Shown here one piece after another: positions 45,250-54,504 of a stretch of 64,000 nt of DNA (the stretch's first letter is position 1; each line of letters starts with the position of its first letter). Both the position numbers and the translations under genes were made by a program. This DNA is from Chloroflexi bacterium OLB13. Lineage in GTDB: Bacteria; Chloroflexota; Anaerolineae; Aggregatilineales; Phototrophicaceae. The stretch spans positions 43,218 to 107,217 of the forward strand of contig JZRA01000016.1 in the NCBI GenBank assembly GCA_001567485.1. Direction: 5' to 3'. Under the pieces are notes generated by a model that saw nothing but the letters and a program-made list of their open reading frames with translations, had not been told where the DNA came from and ran no database searches.

Positions 45250-47037
45250 ATGAAGCATCTTTCCCGCATCATGGTTGCAGGCATGCTGATGCTGCTCATC
45301 GCGGCATTGGTTGTGCCGGTTGCCGCTCAAGATGAGCCAGCCGCCGCTTCTGGCGCTCCGCTCATCCTGCCAAACTTCGGCGCTGACCCCGCCACCTTTA
45401 ACCCGATTCTTTCCAATGACGGCACATCCAGCGCGATCATCAGCCGTATCTTCCCGAGTTTCATCGGTCTGGATGATGACACTGGATTCTGGGCGCCGGG
45501 CGCCGATCAGGCCCTCGTGACCGACTGGACCGTCTCCGATGACAACCTCGTTTACACCTTCACGCTGCGCGACGACATGGTATGGAGCGATGGCACCCCG
45601 GTGACCTCCGCCGATGTCCAGTATTTCTGGGACGCGGTTCAGGATCCGACCGTCAACCTCTCCGGTTCGTTCGTGGATCTGCGCGACAAGATCGCCAGCG
45701 TCGAGTCGCCGGATGCGCACACCGTTGTCGTTACGTTCAACAACCCGGATTGCAACGCTATCGACAGCGCCGGCATTCTGCAGGTCGTTCCTGCCCACTA
45801 CTACAGCCAGATTTTCCCTGAGCGTTCAGACATGAACGACAGCGAAGAAAACCTGAACCCGCAGGTTACGGCGGGGCCGTGGAACTTCCTCAACTTCCGT
45901 CCCGGTGAGCAGGTCACACTGGCCGCCAATACCGAGTGGGTTGACGATGTCGTCGTCCCGCAGGGCTGGATCTACAAGAACGTCGCCGATCAGACGGTTC
46001 AGGTCGAGCAGTTCCTTGTCGGCCAACTGACCTACATGGGCGTCCCAACCGCCCGCGTTCCTGAGCTGGGCGAGCGCGTTGCCAATGGCGAGTTCTACGG
46101 CCACTACAGCACCCGCGCCAACACCCGCTTCCTCAGCTTCAATATGGCTGATCCCAACAACCCACAGCCAGCCGTTGACGAAGAAGGCAACCATCTCGAT
46201 CAGGGCCAACACCCGATCTTCGGGGGTTACACGGCCGACGGTGTTGCGACCCCCGGCGGTTTGAAGGTTCGCCAAGCGCTTAACTACGGCATGAACTTCG
46301 AGGAAATCAACGAGGGCGTGTTCGCCGGCCTCGGCATCCAGATGCCGACCCACAGCCGCCCCGATGACTGGGCCTTCCCGACCGGTCTTGAGAACTATCC
46401 GTACGATCCGGACATGGCTAACCAGCTCCTGGACGAGGCCGGTTGGGTCGATGAAGATGGTGACGGCGTGCGCGAATGCGTGAGCTGCGATTACCTGTCG
46501 GTTGACCCGGCATTCGCCGGTTCGCCGCTGGAATTCGAACTGCTGACCAACGCGGGCAACACTTCGCAGGAAGCGCTCGGTGTTCTGCTTCAGGATCAGT
46601 GGGGTCGCATCGGCGCGAAGGTTAACTTCTCGGCTATCGACTTCAACGTGCTTGTTGACGATCTGGTCGGCCAGACCTACGACGCGATCATGATCTTCTG
46701 GGGCTTTGGCTTCCCGTTTGATCCCGATGGCATCAGCGCGGTCTTCGCAACCAGCGCCGACATCCCCGGCAGCGGTTTCAACACGGGTTCGTACTATAAT
46801 GCTCGCGTGGAAGAACTGCTGGACACCGCGCGTACGCTGCCCGGCTGCGACCTCGAAGAGCGCAAGGCCCTCTACGGCGAAGCATACACGATCCTCCACG
46901 ACGAAAGCCCGTGGATGTGGATCGGTATCGCCCAGACCCTCGCGGTCGGTCAGCTGAGCATCGAAGGCTGGGATCCGCATCCGCAGGCCGCCGCCGAGGT
47001 GTTGTGGAACGAAGAGTCTTGGTTCGTTGCCCCGTAA
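45250..47037 (+). CDS. Oligopeptide/solute-binding protein (SBP family 5)
   Basis: This 595-residue secreted binding protein has a signal peptide (about residues 1-27, ending VPVAAQ). The family features follow: VYTFTLRDDMVWSDGTPVT, FLSFNMADPNNPQ and VRQALNYGMNFEEINEGVF. ATG 45250 is preceded by GGGGAGA. No lipobox cysteine is seen, unlike the other family-5 protein in this window. It is the first gene of an importer operon with DppB- and DppC-like permeases. The ligand is unknown. Confidence 0.9.
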   Translation: MKHLSRIMVAGMLMLLIAALVVPVAAQDEPAAASGAPLILPNFGADPATFNPILSNDGTSSAIISRIFPSFIGLDDDTGFWAPGADQALVTDWTVSDDNLVYTFTLRDDMVWSDGTPVTSADVQYFWDAVQDPTVNLSGSFVDLRDKIASVESPDAHTVVVTFNNPDCNAIDSAGILQVVPAHYYSQIFPERSDMNDSEENLNPQVTAGPWNFLNFRPGEQVTLAANTEWVDDVVVPQGWIYKNVADQTVQVEQFLVGQLTYMGVPTARVPELGERVANGEFYGHYSTRANTRFLSFNMADPNNPQPAVDEEGNHLDQGQHPIFGGYTADGVATPGGLKVRQALNYGMNFEEINEGVFAGLGIQMPTHSRPDDWAFPTGLENYPYDPDMANQLLDEAGWVDEDGDGVRECVSCDYLSVDPAFAGSPLEFELLTNAGNTSQEALGVLLQDQWGRIGAKVNFSAIDFNVLVDDLVGQTYDAIMIFWGFGFPFDPDGISAVFATSADIPGSGFNTGSYYNARVEELLDTARTLPGCDLEERKALYGEAYTILHDESPWMWIGIAQTLAVGQLSIEGWDPHPQAAAEVLWNEESWFVAP

Positions 47038-47068
47038 GCACGCTCTAAGCGCCTAATCTGAGCATACG

Positions 47069-47101
47069 CATCCCCCTTCCGCAGTGTGTGGAGGGGGGAT
47101 G
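47069..47101 (+). terminator. Intercistronic hairpin between binding-protein and permease genes
   Basis: CATCCCCCTTCC (47069-47080) pairs with GGAGGGGGGATG (47090-47101; one G-U) over a 9-nt loop. No T run follows, so it is probably an attenuator or mRNA-stabilising stem rather than a full terminator. Confidence 0.55.
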
Positions 47102-47153
47102 TCCTTAGATGGGTGGTTCTTCGTGCCGCTGGTTTAGTGTTAGGGTTCGAACC

Positions 47154-48227
47154 ATGTATAAATACGTACTCCGCCGCGTAATACAGGCAATCCCGATCTT
47201 CTTCGGCATTACGCTCTTGTCCTACGCGCTCATGGCAAATACACCCGGTGGCCCCGTCGCCGCGCTCGCGTTTGGGGCCAACCTCAAGCCTTCCGAAGTT
47301 GAGGCGCTCAAGATTCAACTCGGGGTGAATGATCCGTGGCCGATCCAGTACTTGCGATGGCTAGTAGGTGACGATTGGCTGCGTTGGGACACGGACGGAG
47401 ATAAGCTCGCCGATCGCAGCGTCCTAATCGGCATCACGGGCCCCAATGGAGAGCCATTGCCACCGGGTGACCGACGCGGTATCCTGCGCGGTGACTTCGG
47501 CATCTCGTTCGTGCGCAGCCGTGCGGTGCTTCCTATTATCTTGGAACGTTTGCCCGCATCGATTGAACTCGGCGTTTCTTCGCTTGTGGTCGGCGCCTCT
47601 ATCGGTATTCTGGTCGGTGTGATCGCCGCAGTTTACCATGATCGGTGGTTTGACCATATCACGCGCGTTCTCGCTGTGGTGTTTGACGCCGTGCCGATCT
47701 TCTTTTTGGCGATCTTGCTGCTGCTGATCTTCGGCGCACAACTTCAGATCTTGCCACTCGGTGATCGCTGTCGCGTGACGATGGATCCGTCCTGTCCGCC
47801 GATCTTCCAGCGCCTCGAATATCTGATACTCCCGACCTTCGTGCTAGCCACTGGCGGTATCTCGGCGTATTCGCGGTTTATGCGGGCGTCGATGTTGGAG
47901 GTTGTATCGCAGGACTATATGCGTACCGCACGGGCGAAGGGCTTGAACAGCCGGACGGTGTGGCTGCGGCATGGCGCACGCAATGCGCTTATCCCCATCG
48001 CGACCTTCCTCGGCCCGGCCATCGCCGGCATCTGGGGCGGCGCCGTGATTACCGAGACGATCTTCAACTGGCCCGGAGTCGGGCGCACCGTGGTCGCCGC
48101 AGTGACCAGCCGTGACTACCCTATCGTCATGGCAGCGACCGTATTCGCCGGGATTTCGACCATCTTAGGCTATCTGCTCTCCGACATCCTCTACGGGATC
48201 ATTGATCCCCGTATTCGTTTCGATTAG
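47154..48227 (+). CDS. Oligopeptide-type ABC permease (DppB/OppB-like)
   Basis: This 357-residue permease starts at ATG 47154 with YVLRRVIQAIPIFFGITLLS, the standard OppB opening. A roughly 50-residue extracytoplasmic insert follows helix 1 (around WLVGDDWLRWDTDGDK). The EAA loop is ARAKGLNSRTVWLRHGARNA. Its stop is followed 18 nt later by the DppC-like gene. No ATPase is encoded in this operon. Confidence 0.88.
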   Translation: MYKYVLRRVIQAIPIFFGITLLSYALMANTPGGPVAALAFGANLKPSEVEALKIQLGVNDPWPIQYLRWLVGDDWLRWDTDGDKLADRSVLIGITGPNGEPLPPGDRRGILRGDFGISFVRSRAVLPIILERLPASIELGVSSLVVGASIGILVGVIAAVYHDRWFDHITRVLAVVFDAVPIFFLAILLLLIFGAQLQILPLGDRCRVTMDPSCPPIFQRLEYLILPTFVLATGGISAYSRFMRASMLEVVSQDYMRTARAKGLNSRTVWLRHGARNALIPIATFLGPAIAGIWGGAVITETIFNWPGVGRTVVAAVTSRDYPIVMAATVFAGISTILGYLLSDILYGIIDPRIRFD

Positions 48228-48245
48228 CAGCGAGGACCTCACGAT

Positions 48246-49175
48246 ATGGACTCCACATCTAGGGCCACCTCGATTACACAGCTGGGTGATCCGGGTTCAG
48301 AAGAAGCAATCGTCAGCAAGTCGTTGTTCCAGCGCGCGATGCATCGCTTGCTTCGGGATCGCCTGACGATGATCGCCGCCGTAATCCTGCTCATACTCAG
48401 CATGCTGGCGCTGTTTGGCCCGCAGATCACACAGTATGTGTTGCGAATTGACCCGAACACGACGGATGCACTCAACCGCATGCAAGGCATCGGGAGTCCG
48501 GGTCACATTCTGGGTACTGACGATCTCGGTCGTGATCAGCTTGCGCGTCTGCTGCATGCCGGGCGTGTGAGCCTCGGCATCGGATTCTTTGGCGCGATCA
48601 TCTCGATCTCGGTCGGTCTGACACTCGGCGTTATCACCGGATTCTTCGGCGGGATCATCGATGACATCATGAATTGGGTCATCACGACGCTTGACTCGAT
48701 TCCGTCGCTCTATCTGCTGATTATGATCGCCGCGATCTTCCGCCCAACAGCCGAATCGCTGATCTTCGTCATCGCGCTTATCAGTTGGACCGGTGTCACA
48801 CGCTTGATACGCGGCCAAACGCTGCAGATCCGCAACCTCGACTATGTACTGAGCGCGCGTGCGCTCGGCGCGTCCGTCTGGCGTATCATGTTCGTGCACA
48901 TCGCGCCGAACCTGATCTCGATCACCGTCATCGTGCTGATGCGCTCGATCGGCGGCTTGATGCTTGCGGAAGCGGGCCTCAGCTTCCTCGGTTTTGGCGT
49001 GCAGATCCCGCAGGCGACGTGGGGCAATATGCTCACCGATGCGCAAGAATACGTGCGTGCCGGCGGCATCCACCTCATCCTGCCGCCGGGGTTCTGCATC
49101 TGGATCACGGTGCTGTGTCTATATGTCATTGGTGACGGTGTCCGCGACGCGTTCGACCCAACCAGCAACAAGTAG
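48246..49175 (+). CDS. Oligopeptide-type ABC permease (DppC/OppC-like)
   Basis: This 309-residue permease has an N-terminal helix (LTMIAAVILLILSMLALFGP), the conserved HILGTDDLGRDQLARLLHAGR segment (here HILGTDDLGRDQL) and the EAA loop SARALGASVWRIMFVHIAP. GLSFLGFGVQIPQATWG near the C terminus is typical of OppC/DppC. It pairs with the upstream DppB-like permease. A strong terminator 20 nt after the stop closes the operon. Confidence 0.9.
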   Translation: MDSTSRATSITQLGDPGSEEAIVSKSLFQRAMHRLLRDRLTMIAAVILLILSMLALFGPQITQYVLRIDPNTTDALNRMQGIGSPGHILGTDDLGRDQLARLLHAGRVSLGIGFFGAIISISVGLTLGVITGFFGGIIDDIMNWVITTLDSIPSLYLLIMIAAIFRPTAESLIFVIALISWTGVTRLIRGQTLQIRNLDYVLSARALGASVWRIMFVHIAPNLISITVIVLMRSIGGLMLAEAGLSFLGFGVQIPQATWGNMLTDAQEYVRAGGIHLILPPGFCIWITVLCLYVIGDGVRDAFDPTSNK

Positions 49176-49195
49176 CACAGCCTATCCACAACAAC

Positions 49196-49222
49196 AAACG
49201 GGGCCGATTGGCCCCGTTTTTT
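49196..49222 (+). terminator. Intrinsic terminator of the second oligopeptide operon
   Basis: AAACGGGGCC pairs with GGCCCCGTTT over a GATT loop, followed by a T run to 49222. It lies between convergent genes and may also end the cyclophilin gene transcript from the other strand. Confidence 0.88.
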
Positions 49223-49244
49223 CGTTTCCTGTTACGTACAACAG

Positions 49245-50540
49245 CTATCGAATATCTGCCCGCATGACCTCGGCGAGAGCGCGGTCGAAGATAATCGACG
49301 AGAGTCGGCCGATAATCAAGTCCGGCGTGTACGGAGAGTCGGCGGGAAGTACCGTCTCGGCCTCGACGATGAACCGTCCGCGTGTATAGAACACCCGCCC
49401 TGCCGTCGCCGTCGCGTCACACCCGGAAGTCTCGCCGACATAGACCGGGCTGCCGTATGCGAAGCCAGCCACCTGCGTCTGTCCATTCGCGATGCCTAAC
49501 GTCGTCAACGCGGGGTCTTCCAGCGCGGCAGCGGCCGTTTCGGCATCTGGCGTTTCGTACAACGTATAGCCAATCGACACGAACGGAATCACATCGAGAT
49601 TGCAGTTCACCGCGGCCATCTCCGAATGATAAACCGTTGTGATCCCGTACAATGCGGCCAGTTCGGTGAGCGCCTCGCGGGATGCGGCAGGCAGCCCTGC
49701 GGCAGCATCTTCGACCGGTTGGCTGCCTGACGTGATTTCAACCTCTTGCGCCGGGAAATTCCCGAACAGAGATGACGCAGCAGCAATCACGTTGTCACTA
49801 CCAAGCGCCGCCTCAATCTCTTCGCTCGTCAGGGGTTCTGGCGCAGACGCCGTCGATTCAACTAGCGCAGGATCCTTGACGATACGAACTGCTTTCAAAG
49901 TTGTGGCATCCCCACCCTCGGCGGGGTCGCGCAGCAGGATCGACGTGACCGCATCCTGCCCTTCCAACACCTCTCCGAAGATCGTGTGCTGGTAGTCCAG
50001 ATGCTGCGCCGGTGCGGTCGTAATGAAGAACTGCGAGCCGTTCGTTCCGGGGCCTGCGTTAGCCATCGCCAGCCAGCCCGGACGATCAAAGAACAAGAAC
50101 GGCACAGGCTCGTCCGCGAACTGATAGCCCGGCCCGCCTGTTCCGGTTCCGGTCGGATCACCACCCTGCGCCATAAAGTCAGCAATGACACGGTGGAAGA
50201 TCGTGCCGTTATAGAAGTTGTTGTAAGCGAGGAACACAAAGCTGTTGACCGTCAGCGGTGTGTAGTCCTCCAGCAGGTCGACGTAGATCGCGCCGGCGTC
50301 CGTGCAGAAAATGGCGCGATAATCGATGCCAGCCTCAAGGACATCCTTGGCGGTTTCGAACTGCTCGGCAGTGCGTTCGGGTGCTTCGTAGGAGTCGCAC
50401 AACTCAGCCGGCGTGCCGGCAGTGGTTACGATTGCGGGCGCATCGGCATACTCGGCCGCGTCCGCACCAGTTTGTTGTGCGGCAGCGGGTGTCACCAACA
50501 ACACCACACCAAGGATCAGAAACAGCGGCCATCGACGCAT
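49245..50540 (-). CDS. Secreted cyclophilin-type peptidyl-prolyl isomerase with unknown C-terminal domain
   Basis: This 431-residue protein has a signal peptide (MRRWPLFLILGVVLLVTPAA). The cyclophilin domain (about residues 100-220) contains NGTIFHRVIADFMAQGGDP, PGWLAMANAGPGTNGSQFF and QHTIFGEVLEGQD. The catalytic Arg (FHR), FMAQGG, and NGSQFF motifs are intact. About 200 residues after it are not recognised, and resemble an extracytoplasmic domain with few cysteines. It probably assists folding outside the membrane. Confidence 0.85.
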   Translation of the reverse strand: MRRWPLFLILGVVLLVTPAAAQQTGADAAEYADAPAIVTTAGTPAELCDSYEAPERTAEQFETAKDVLEAGIDYRAIFCTDAGAIYVDLLEDYTPLTVNSFVFLAYNNFYNGTIFHRVIADFMAQGGDPTGTGTGGPGYQFADEPVPFLFFDRPGWLAMANAGPGTNGSQFFITTAPAQHLDYQHTIFGEVLEGQDAVTSILLRDPAEGGDATTLKAVRIVKDPALVESTASAPEPLTSEEIEAALGSDNVIAAASSLFGNFPAQEVEITSGSQPVEDAAAGLPAASREALTELAALYGITTVYHSEMAAVNCNLDVIPFVSIGYTLYETPDAETAAAALEDPALTTLGIANGQTQVAGFAYGSPVYVGETSGCDATATAGRVFYTRGRFIVEAETVLPADSPYTPDLIIGRLSSIIFDRALAEVMRADIR

Positions 50541-50654
50541 TATGGGGACTACCTCTCACTCCAAGCCGGAAACTCGACCGATTGTACTGGAATATTCGCC
50601 GCACACTAGATGCCGTATGCGGTCGTTTCGCACACGCTCATCTACACGCCACGG

Positions 50655-52448
50655 CTAGATCGTGTCATCGACGAAATGTCGTTCATAGAGTGCACGGTAC
50701 AGGCCATCTCGCATCAACAGTTCGTTATGCGTACCGTCCTCAACGATCTTGCCACGCTGCATCACCAGAATACGGTCGCTGTTCTTGATCGTGCTCAGTC
50801 TGTGGGCGATGACAATGCTGGTTCGGCCCGCCAATACGACATCCAATGCCTGCTGAATCAGCATCTCGGTCTCTGTGTCGATGTTGCTGGTCGCCTCGTC
50901 CAATACGAGGATGCTGTGCGGGCTGTGTAGAAGCGCGCGGGCGAGCGCCAAGAGCTGCCGCTGCCCCTGCGAAAGATTCGCGCCGCCGGGCATCAACTTG
51001 AACGCATACTGTCCCGGTAGCGCCTCGATAAACGGGGCGGCATGGGCGGCTTTTGCTGCTGCGTACATCCGCTCATCATCAATTGACGGGTCGAACAGCT
51101 TCAGGTTCTCGGCAATCGTCCCGTGGAAGCAGTACGGCGTTTGTGGCACCACCATCACAAGCTCACGCAAATCGGCGCTGCTCAGATCGCGCACGTCGAC
51201 TCCGTTGATACAGATACGCCCCCTGTCCACGTCGTAAAATCGCGAGATCAACCCGGCGAAGGTGGTCTTGCCAGCTCCCGTCGCGCCGACGATGGCGATC
51301 CGTTGATTGGCAGGAATGTGGAGGTTAACCCCGCGAAGCACCGGTGCGCCCGGCTCATACGAGAACGTCACGTCCTCAAACGTGACTTCCTTACCTTCCC
51401 CAACGACATGCTTCGGTTGAGCCGGCTCAGGAATCGACGTCTCCACGCGGAGCAGCCGGGCCATGCGTTCACCAGCCGCGAGCGCCATTTGAATCTGCGA
51501 AAATTGGTCGGCAAGCAGCAAGATCGGCTCAAAGCTGCGCCGCGAATACTGGATCATCGCCAGCAAAATACCAACCGTGGCCCATCCGTTCGCGATACCG
51601 ACCACCCCCCCGACGAGAACAAGGCACAGCCCGATCGACGACATCGCCATATTGAACGACGAATAGCGCGTATACGTCTCGCGCAGCAGCATGTGTGTGT
51701 CCCGGTGTGCGCGGTTCAGCTCGTCGAACTGCTCAATACTCTTCTTCTGAAGCCCGAACAACTGCACAACCAGCATGCCAGCGAATCGTTCGTTGTTGAA
51801 CGCTAAATAGTCGGCGGCGATGCGATGCAGCCGAGATGACAACTGTCGGATTTCGAGGCGGAAGTAGATCGTCGCCAAGACCATCGGCACGATGACGCCC
51901 AGCCCGATCAGCGCCAGCTGCCAGTTGAGCAGCAGCATCGCCACGACAAGGCCGAGAAGCGTCACCCCATTGCTGGCAATCATAACGATGCTGGTCGACA
52001 GCAGTTCGGTGAGGGTCTCGACGTCGCTCGTCAGCTTAGAGACGATCTGGCCGACTGGTGTTGTGTTGAAATAGCGCGAGTCCAGCGACAACACATGCTC
52101 GAACAACTTTTGACGGATCGCCGCCAGCGCGTTCTGGCCTACGGTTTGCAGCATATAGGTATACAGGAATCGCAGGCCGAAGATCCCCGGCACGCACAGC
52201 GTATACAGAATGGCAAGCGGCACGAGGCCAGCCGTCTCGCCGCTGGCGATCGGGCCGTCGACCGCGCGCTGAATGATGAGCGGCGGAATGAGCGAAAGCA
52301 GCGTCACGCCGATCAGCATGGCGCCAATCGACGCAAGATGCCAAACGTAGGGACGCAGGAACGTGCCCAGCATCCAAAGCAGGTAGCTGTCGCTGAAGGT
52401 GGTTCCCTCCGCACGTTCGGCTGATGCGATGGGCTGCATTACCGTCAT
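50655..52448 (-). CDS. Heterodimeric ABC exporter subunit, consensus-site half
   Basis: This 597-residue protein has a six-helix exporter membrane domain (residues 25-320) and a nucleotide-binding domain: Walker A GATGAGKTT, signature LSQGQRQLLALARAL and Walker B ILVLDEATSNID with catalytic Glu. It lies 6 nt after the upstream exporter gene. The partner has a degenerate Walker B, so this is the second subunit of a TM287/TM288-type heterodimer. Substrates of such exporters include drugs and lipids; none can be named here. Confidence 0.9.
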   Translation of the reverse strand: MTVMQPIASAERAEGTTFSDSYLLWMLGTFLRPYVWHLASIGAMLIGVTLLSLIPPLIIQRAVDGPIASGETAGLVPLAILYTLCVPGIFGLRFLYTYMLQTVGQNALAAIRQKLFEHVLSLDSRYFNTTPVGQIVSKLTSDVETLTELLSTSIVMIASNGVTLLGLVVAMLLLNWQLALIGLGVIVPMVLATIYFRLEIRQLSSRLHRIAADYLAFNNERFAGMLVVQLFGLQKKSIEQFDELNRAHRDTHMLLRETYTRYSSFNMAMSSIGLCLVLVGGVVGIANGWATVGILLAMIQYSRRSFEPILLLADQFSQIQMALAAGERMARLLRVETSIPEPAQPKHVVGEGKEVTFEDVTFSYEPGAPVLRGVNLHIPANQRIAIVGATGAGKTTFAGLISRFYDVDRGRICINGVDVRDLSSADLRELVMVVPQTPYCFHGTIAENLKLFDPSIDDERMYAAAKAAHAAPFIEALPGQYAFKLMPGGANLSQGQRQLLALARALLHSPHSILVLDEATSNIDTETEMLIQQALDVVLAGRTSIVIAHRLSTIKNSDRILVMQRGKIVEDGTHNELLMRDGLYRALYERHFVDDTI

Positions 52449-52454
52449 AATGAG

Positions 52455-54191
52455 CTAGTTCTCCAACATCATTTCGCGTTCGACCAACTGCGTATAGAAG
52501 GCGTTTCGCCCCAAGAGCTGATCGTGCGTTCCCACGGCCTCAATACACCCGTGTGACATCACGACGATCCGATCCGCGTCGCGCACAGTTGCCGCGCGAT
52601 GTGCGATTACGATGCTGGTGCACTGCTCCAATACCTCGCCCAACTCATCGAGGATTTCGGCGGCGGTGTGCGTATCGACGCTCGACAGTGCATCATCTAG
52701 CACAAGAATCCTAGGCTCGCGAACGAGCGCACGCGCGATCGCCACCCGCTGTTTCTGCCCACCCGACAGCATCACGCCGCGCTCCCCAACGAGTGTCTCG
52801 AGGCCGCGCGTTAGCTGAGACATGTCATTACTGAGGCGCGACCGTTCCACCGCCGACATGAGGTCATCGTCGCTTACGTCCGTCTCCCCCATCGCGATGT
52901 TCGCGTCCAACCGCTGGCTGAAAAGGAACGTGCTCTGCGGAACATACGTGACGATGCGTCGCAGCGAATCGAGGTCGAGCGAACGGACGTCGCAGCCGTC
53001 GATCAGGACGGCCCCTTCAGTCGGATCGACGATTCGGGCCAACAGGTTCACCAACTGCGACTTGCCACATCCGGTCGGGCCGACGATAGCGACGAACTCG
53101 CCCGCGCCGATGTGTAAGTCAATATCTTCAAGCACGCGCGTCCCGTCGATAGTCAGACTCACGCCCTCAAATCGGATATCGCCCTGCGGATCATCGAGCA
53201 CGACTGCGCGCTTCGGTGACTGGATCTTCGACTCTTGCAGCAGCGGAGCAATCCGGTTTAATGCACCCTTCGCCTGCTGGTAGCGCTGATAGACCGTGCC
53301 AAGGTTCAGCAGCCATACGCTGGTGACGCCGAGATACAACAGAAAGCTCGTGAAGTCCCCGACCGTCAGCGTGCCGTCGATTGCCATCACCCCGCCGAGC
53401 ATCACGATGATAGCCGCCGTCAGTTCGCTGACCATGTTCGGCAGCATCCCGACCGGTTCGTTCCGCCGGCGGAAGCGAAGCCACTTGCGACGATACGTCA
53501 TGTTCTCATCGTAATACTTCGCGGCGACACTCGTCTCGCGGCCAGTCGTCTTAATCGTTTGAATACCCGTCACAGCATCTTGGACGAAACCTGACAGCAC
53601 GCCCCCTTGATCCTGCACATCCTCAAAGATGACGCTCAGAGCGAGGCCAGCCTTGACTTGGATGATCGTCGAGATGGACAGCACGACGAACACGATCAGC
53701 GATAGGTTCAGGCTGATCTGCGCAAGCAAGACGAACGTGGTCACGAGCATGAACACCGCAGTGCCGAGACGCAAAAACGTCAGCGCGTTCAGCCGCCAGA
53801 TCACGTTCATGTCATTATGAATACGCGACAGCAAATCACCGCTAGAATAGCGCTGGTAAAAGCTCTGATCGAGGCGAACCATGTTCTCGAACACAGTCTG
53901 CCGCAGATCATAATCGACCGAGTACGCGACCTCACCGCTGTAAAGCCGCAGCATGTTGTAGGCCAGCAAGTTCACGGCCGCGACACCCAAGATCAATAAC
54001 ACAAACTCTAGCAGCCGTCCCTGCTCGGCGCCGGAGCGGATTTCGTCGACCAGCGTACCGACGAGATAAGGTTCCGCTGCGGTAGTGATGCCCCCGACCA
54101 TTCCGAACAGAAGCGACAGCAGTGCAGCCCTGCGGTGCTTCATCACCTGCCGCGCAAGCCAGCGCAGATCAAGGCTCTGCTGGGTTGTCAA
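52455..54191 (-). CDS. Heterodimeric ABC exporter subunit, degenerate-site half
   Basis: This 578-residue half-exporter has a membrane domain and an ATPase domain with Walker A GPTGCGKSQ, signature LSGGQKQRVAIARAL and Walker B ILVLDDALSSVD. The catalytic Glu is Asp here, as in the degenerate half of known heterodimeric exporters. It is the first gene of the pair. No regulator gene is adjacent. Together with the next gene it should form one exporter with one active ATP site. Confidence 0.9.
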   Translation of the reverse strand: MTTQQSLDLRWLARQVMKHRRAALLSLLFGMVGGITTAAEPYLVGTLVDEIRSGAEQGRLLEFVLLILGVAAVNLLAYNMLRLYSGEVAYSVDYDLRQTVFENMVRLDQSFYQRYSSGDLLSRIHNDMNVIWRLNALTFLRLGTAVFMLVTTFVLLAQISLNLSLIVFVVLSISTIIQVKAGLALSVIFEDVQDQGGVLSGFVQDAVTGIQTIKTTGRETSVAAKYYDENMTYRRKWLRFRRRNEPVGMLPNMVSELTAAIIVMLGGVMAIDGTLTVGDFTSFLLYLGVTSVWLLNLGTVYQRYQQAKGALNRIAPLLQESKIQSPKRAVVLDDPQGDIRFEGVSLTIDGTRVLEDIDLHIGAGEFVAIVGPTGCGKSQLVNLLARIVDPTEGAVLIDGCDVRSLDLDSLRRIVTYVPQSTFLFSQRLDANIAMGETDVSDDDLMSAVERSRLSNDMSQLTRGLETLVGERGVMLSGGQKQRVAIARALVREPRILVLDDALSSVDTHTAAEILDELGEVLEQCTSIVIAHRAATVRDADRIVVMSHGCIEAVGTHDQLLGRNAFYTQLVEREMMLEN

Positions 54192-54294
54192 CGCAGATAC
54201 TCCCGGTATTGCCTATCGATTTGGCGAATGTGGCGCACGTCCAATCGTAGCAGACGCCACGCTACCAATTAGTGCCAATACGGGAGACACAGCG

Positions 54295-54323
54295 TTGACA
54301 TCACGTAAGCGTTTCTGTAGAAT
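54295..54323 (+). promoter_or_regulatory. Consensus sigma70 promoter of the rpsA operon
   Basis: TTGACA at 54295-54300, 17-nt spacer, TAGAAT at 54318-54323. It predicts a transcript start near 54330 and a leader of about 175 nt before rpsA. Confidence 0.75.
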
Positions 54324-54329
54324 TCCGCC

Positions 54330-54504
54330 CGATCCTCGGGGGGCAATAGAGGACGCGCAGACACGGGCCTGCGCTTTGATTCGCTGGATTTATTCTCCGT
54401 TATCAAGGTGCGCGCTCTTGCTCGGCAGTCCGGCCTAGTGGGTTGGATTGACCGAGTTTTCTATTGCCTGCAGGCCGAGCACCATTTTGTCGGAGGGGCC
54501 ACCC
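54330..54504 (+). other. Long untranslated leader of rpsA
   Basis: No supported gene lies in this 175-nt stretch. An in-frame TTG at 54448 would give a 19-residue N-terminal extension, but the ATG at 54505 has a strong GGAGGGG site at 54492-54498. Ribosomal protein S1 mRNA is autoregulated in other bacteria through its leader, so this one may be a control element. Confidence 0.4.

Noticed and set aside
45826..46980. A 384-codon minus-strand frame opposite the solute-binding protein
   Set aside because: Antisense shadow of a well-supported gene with signal peptide; its product is unlike any family.
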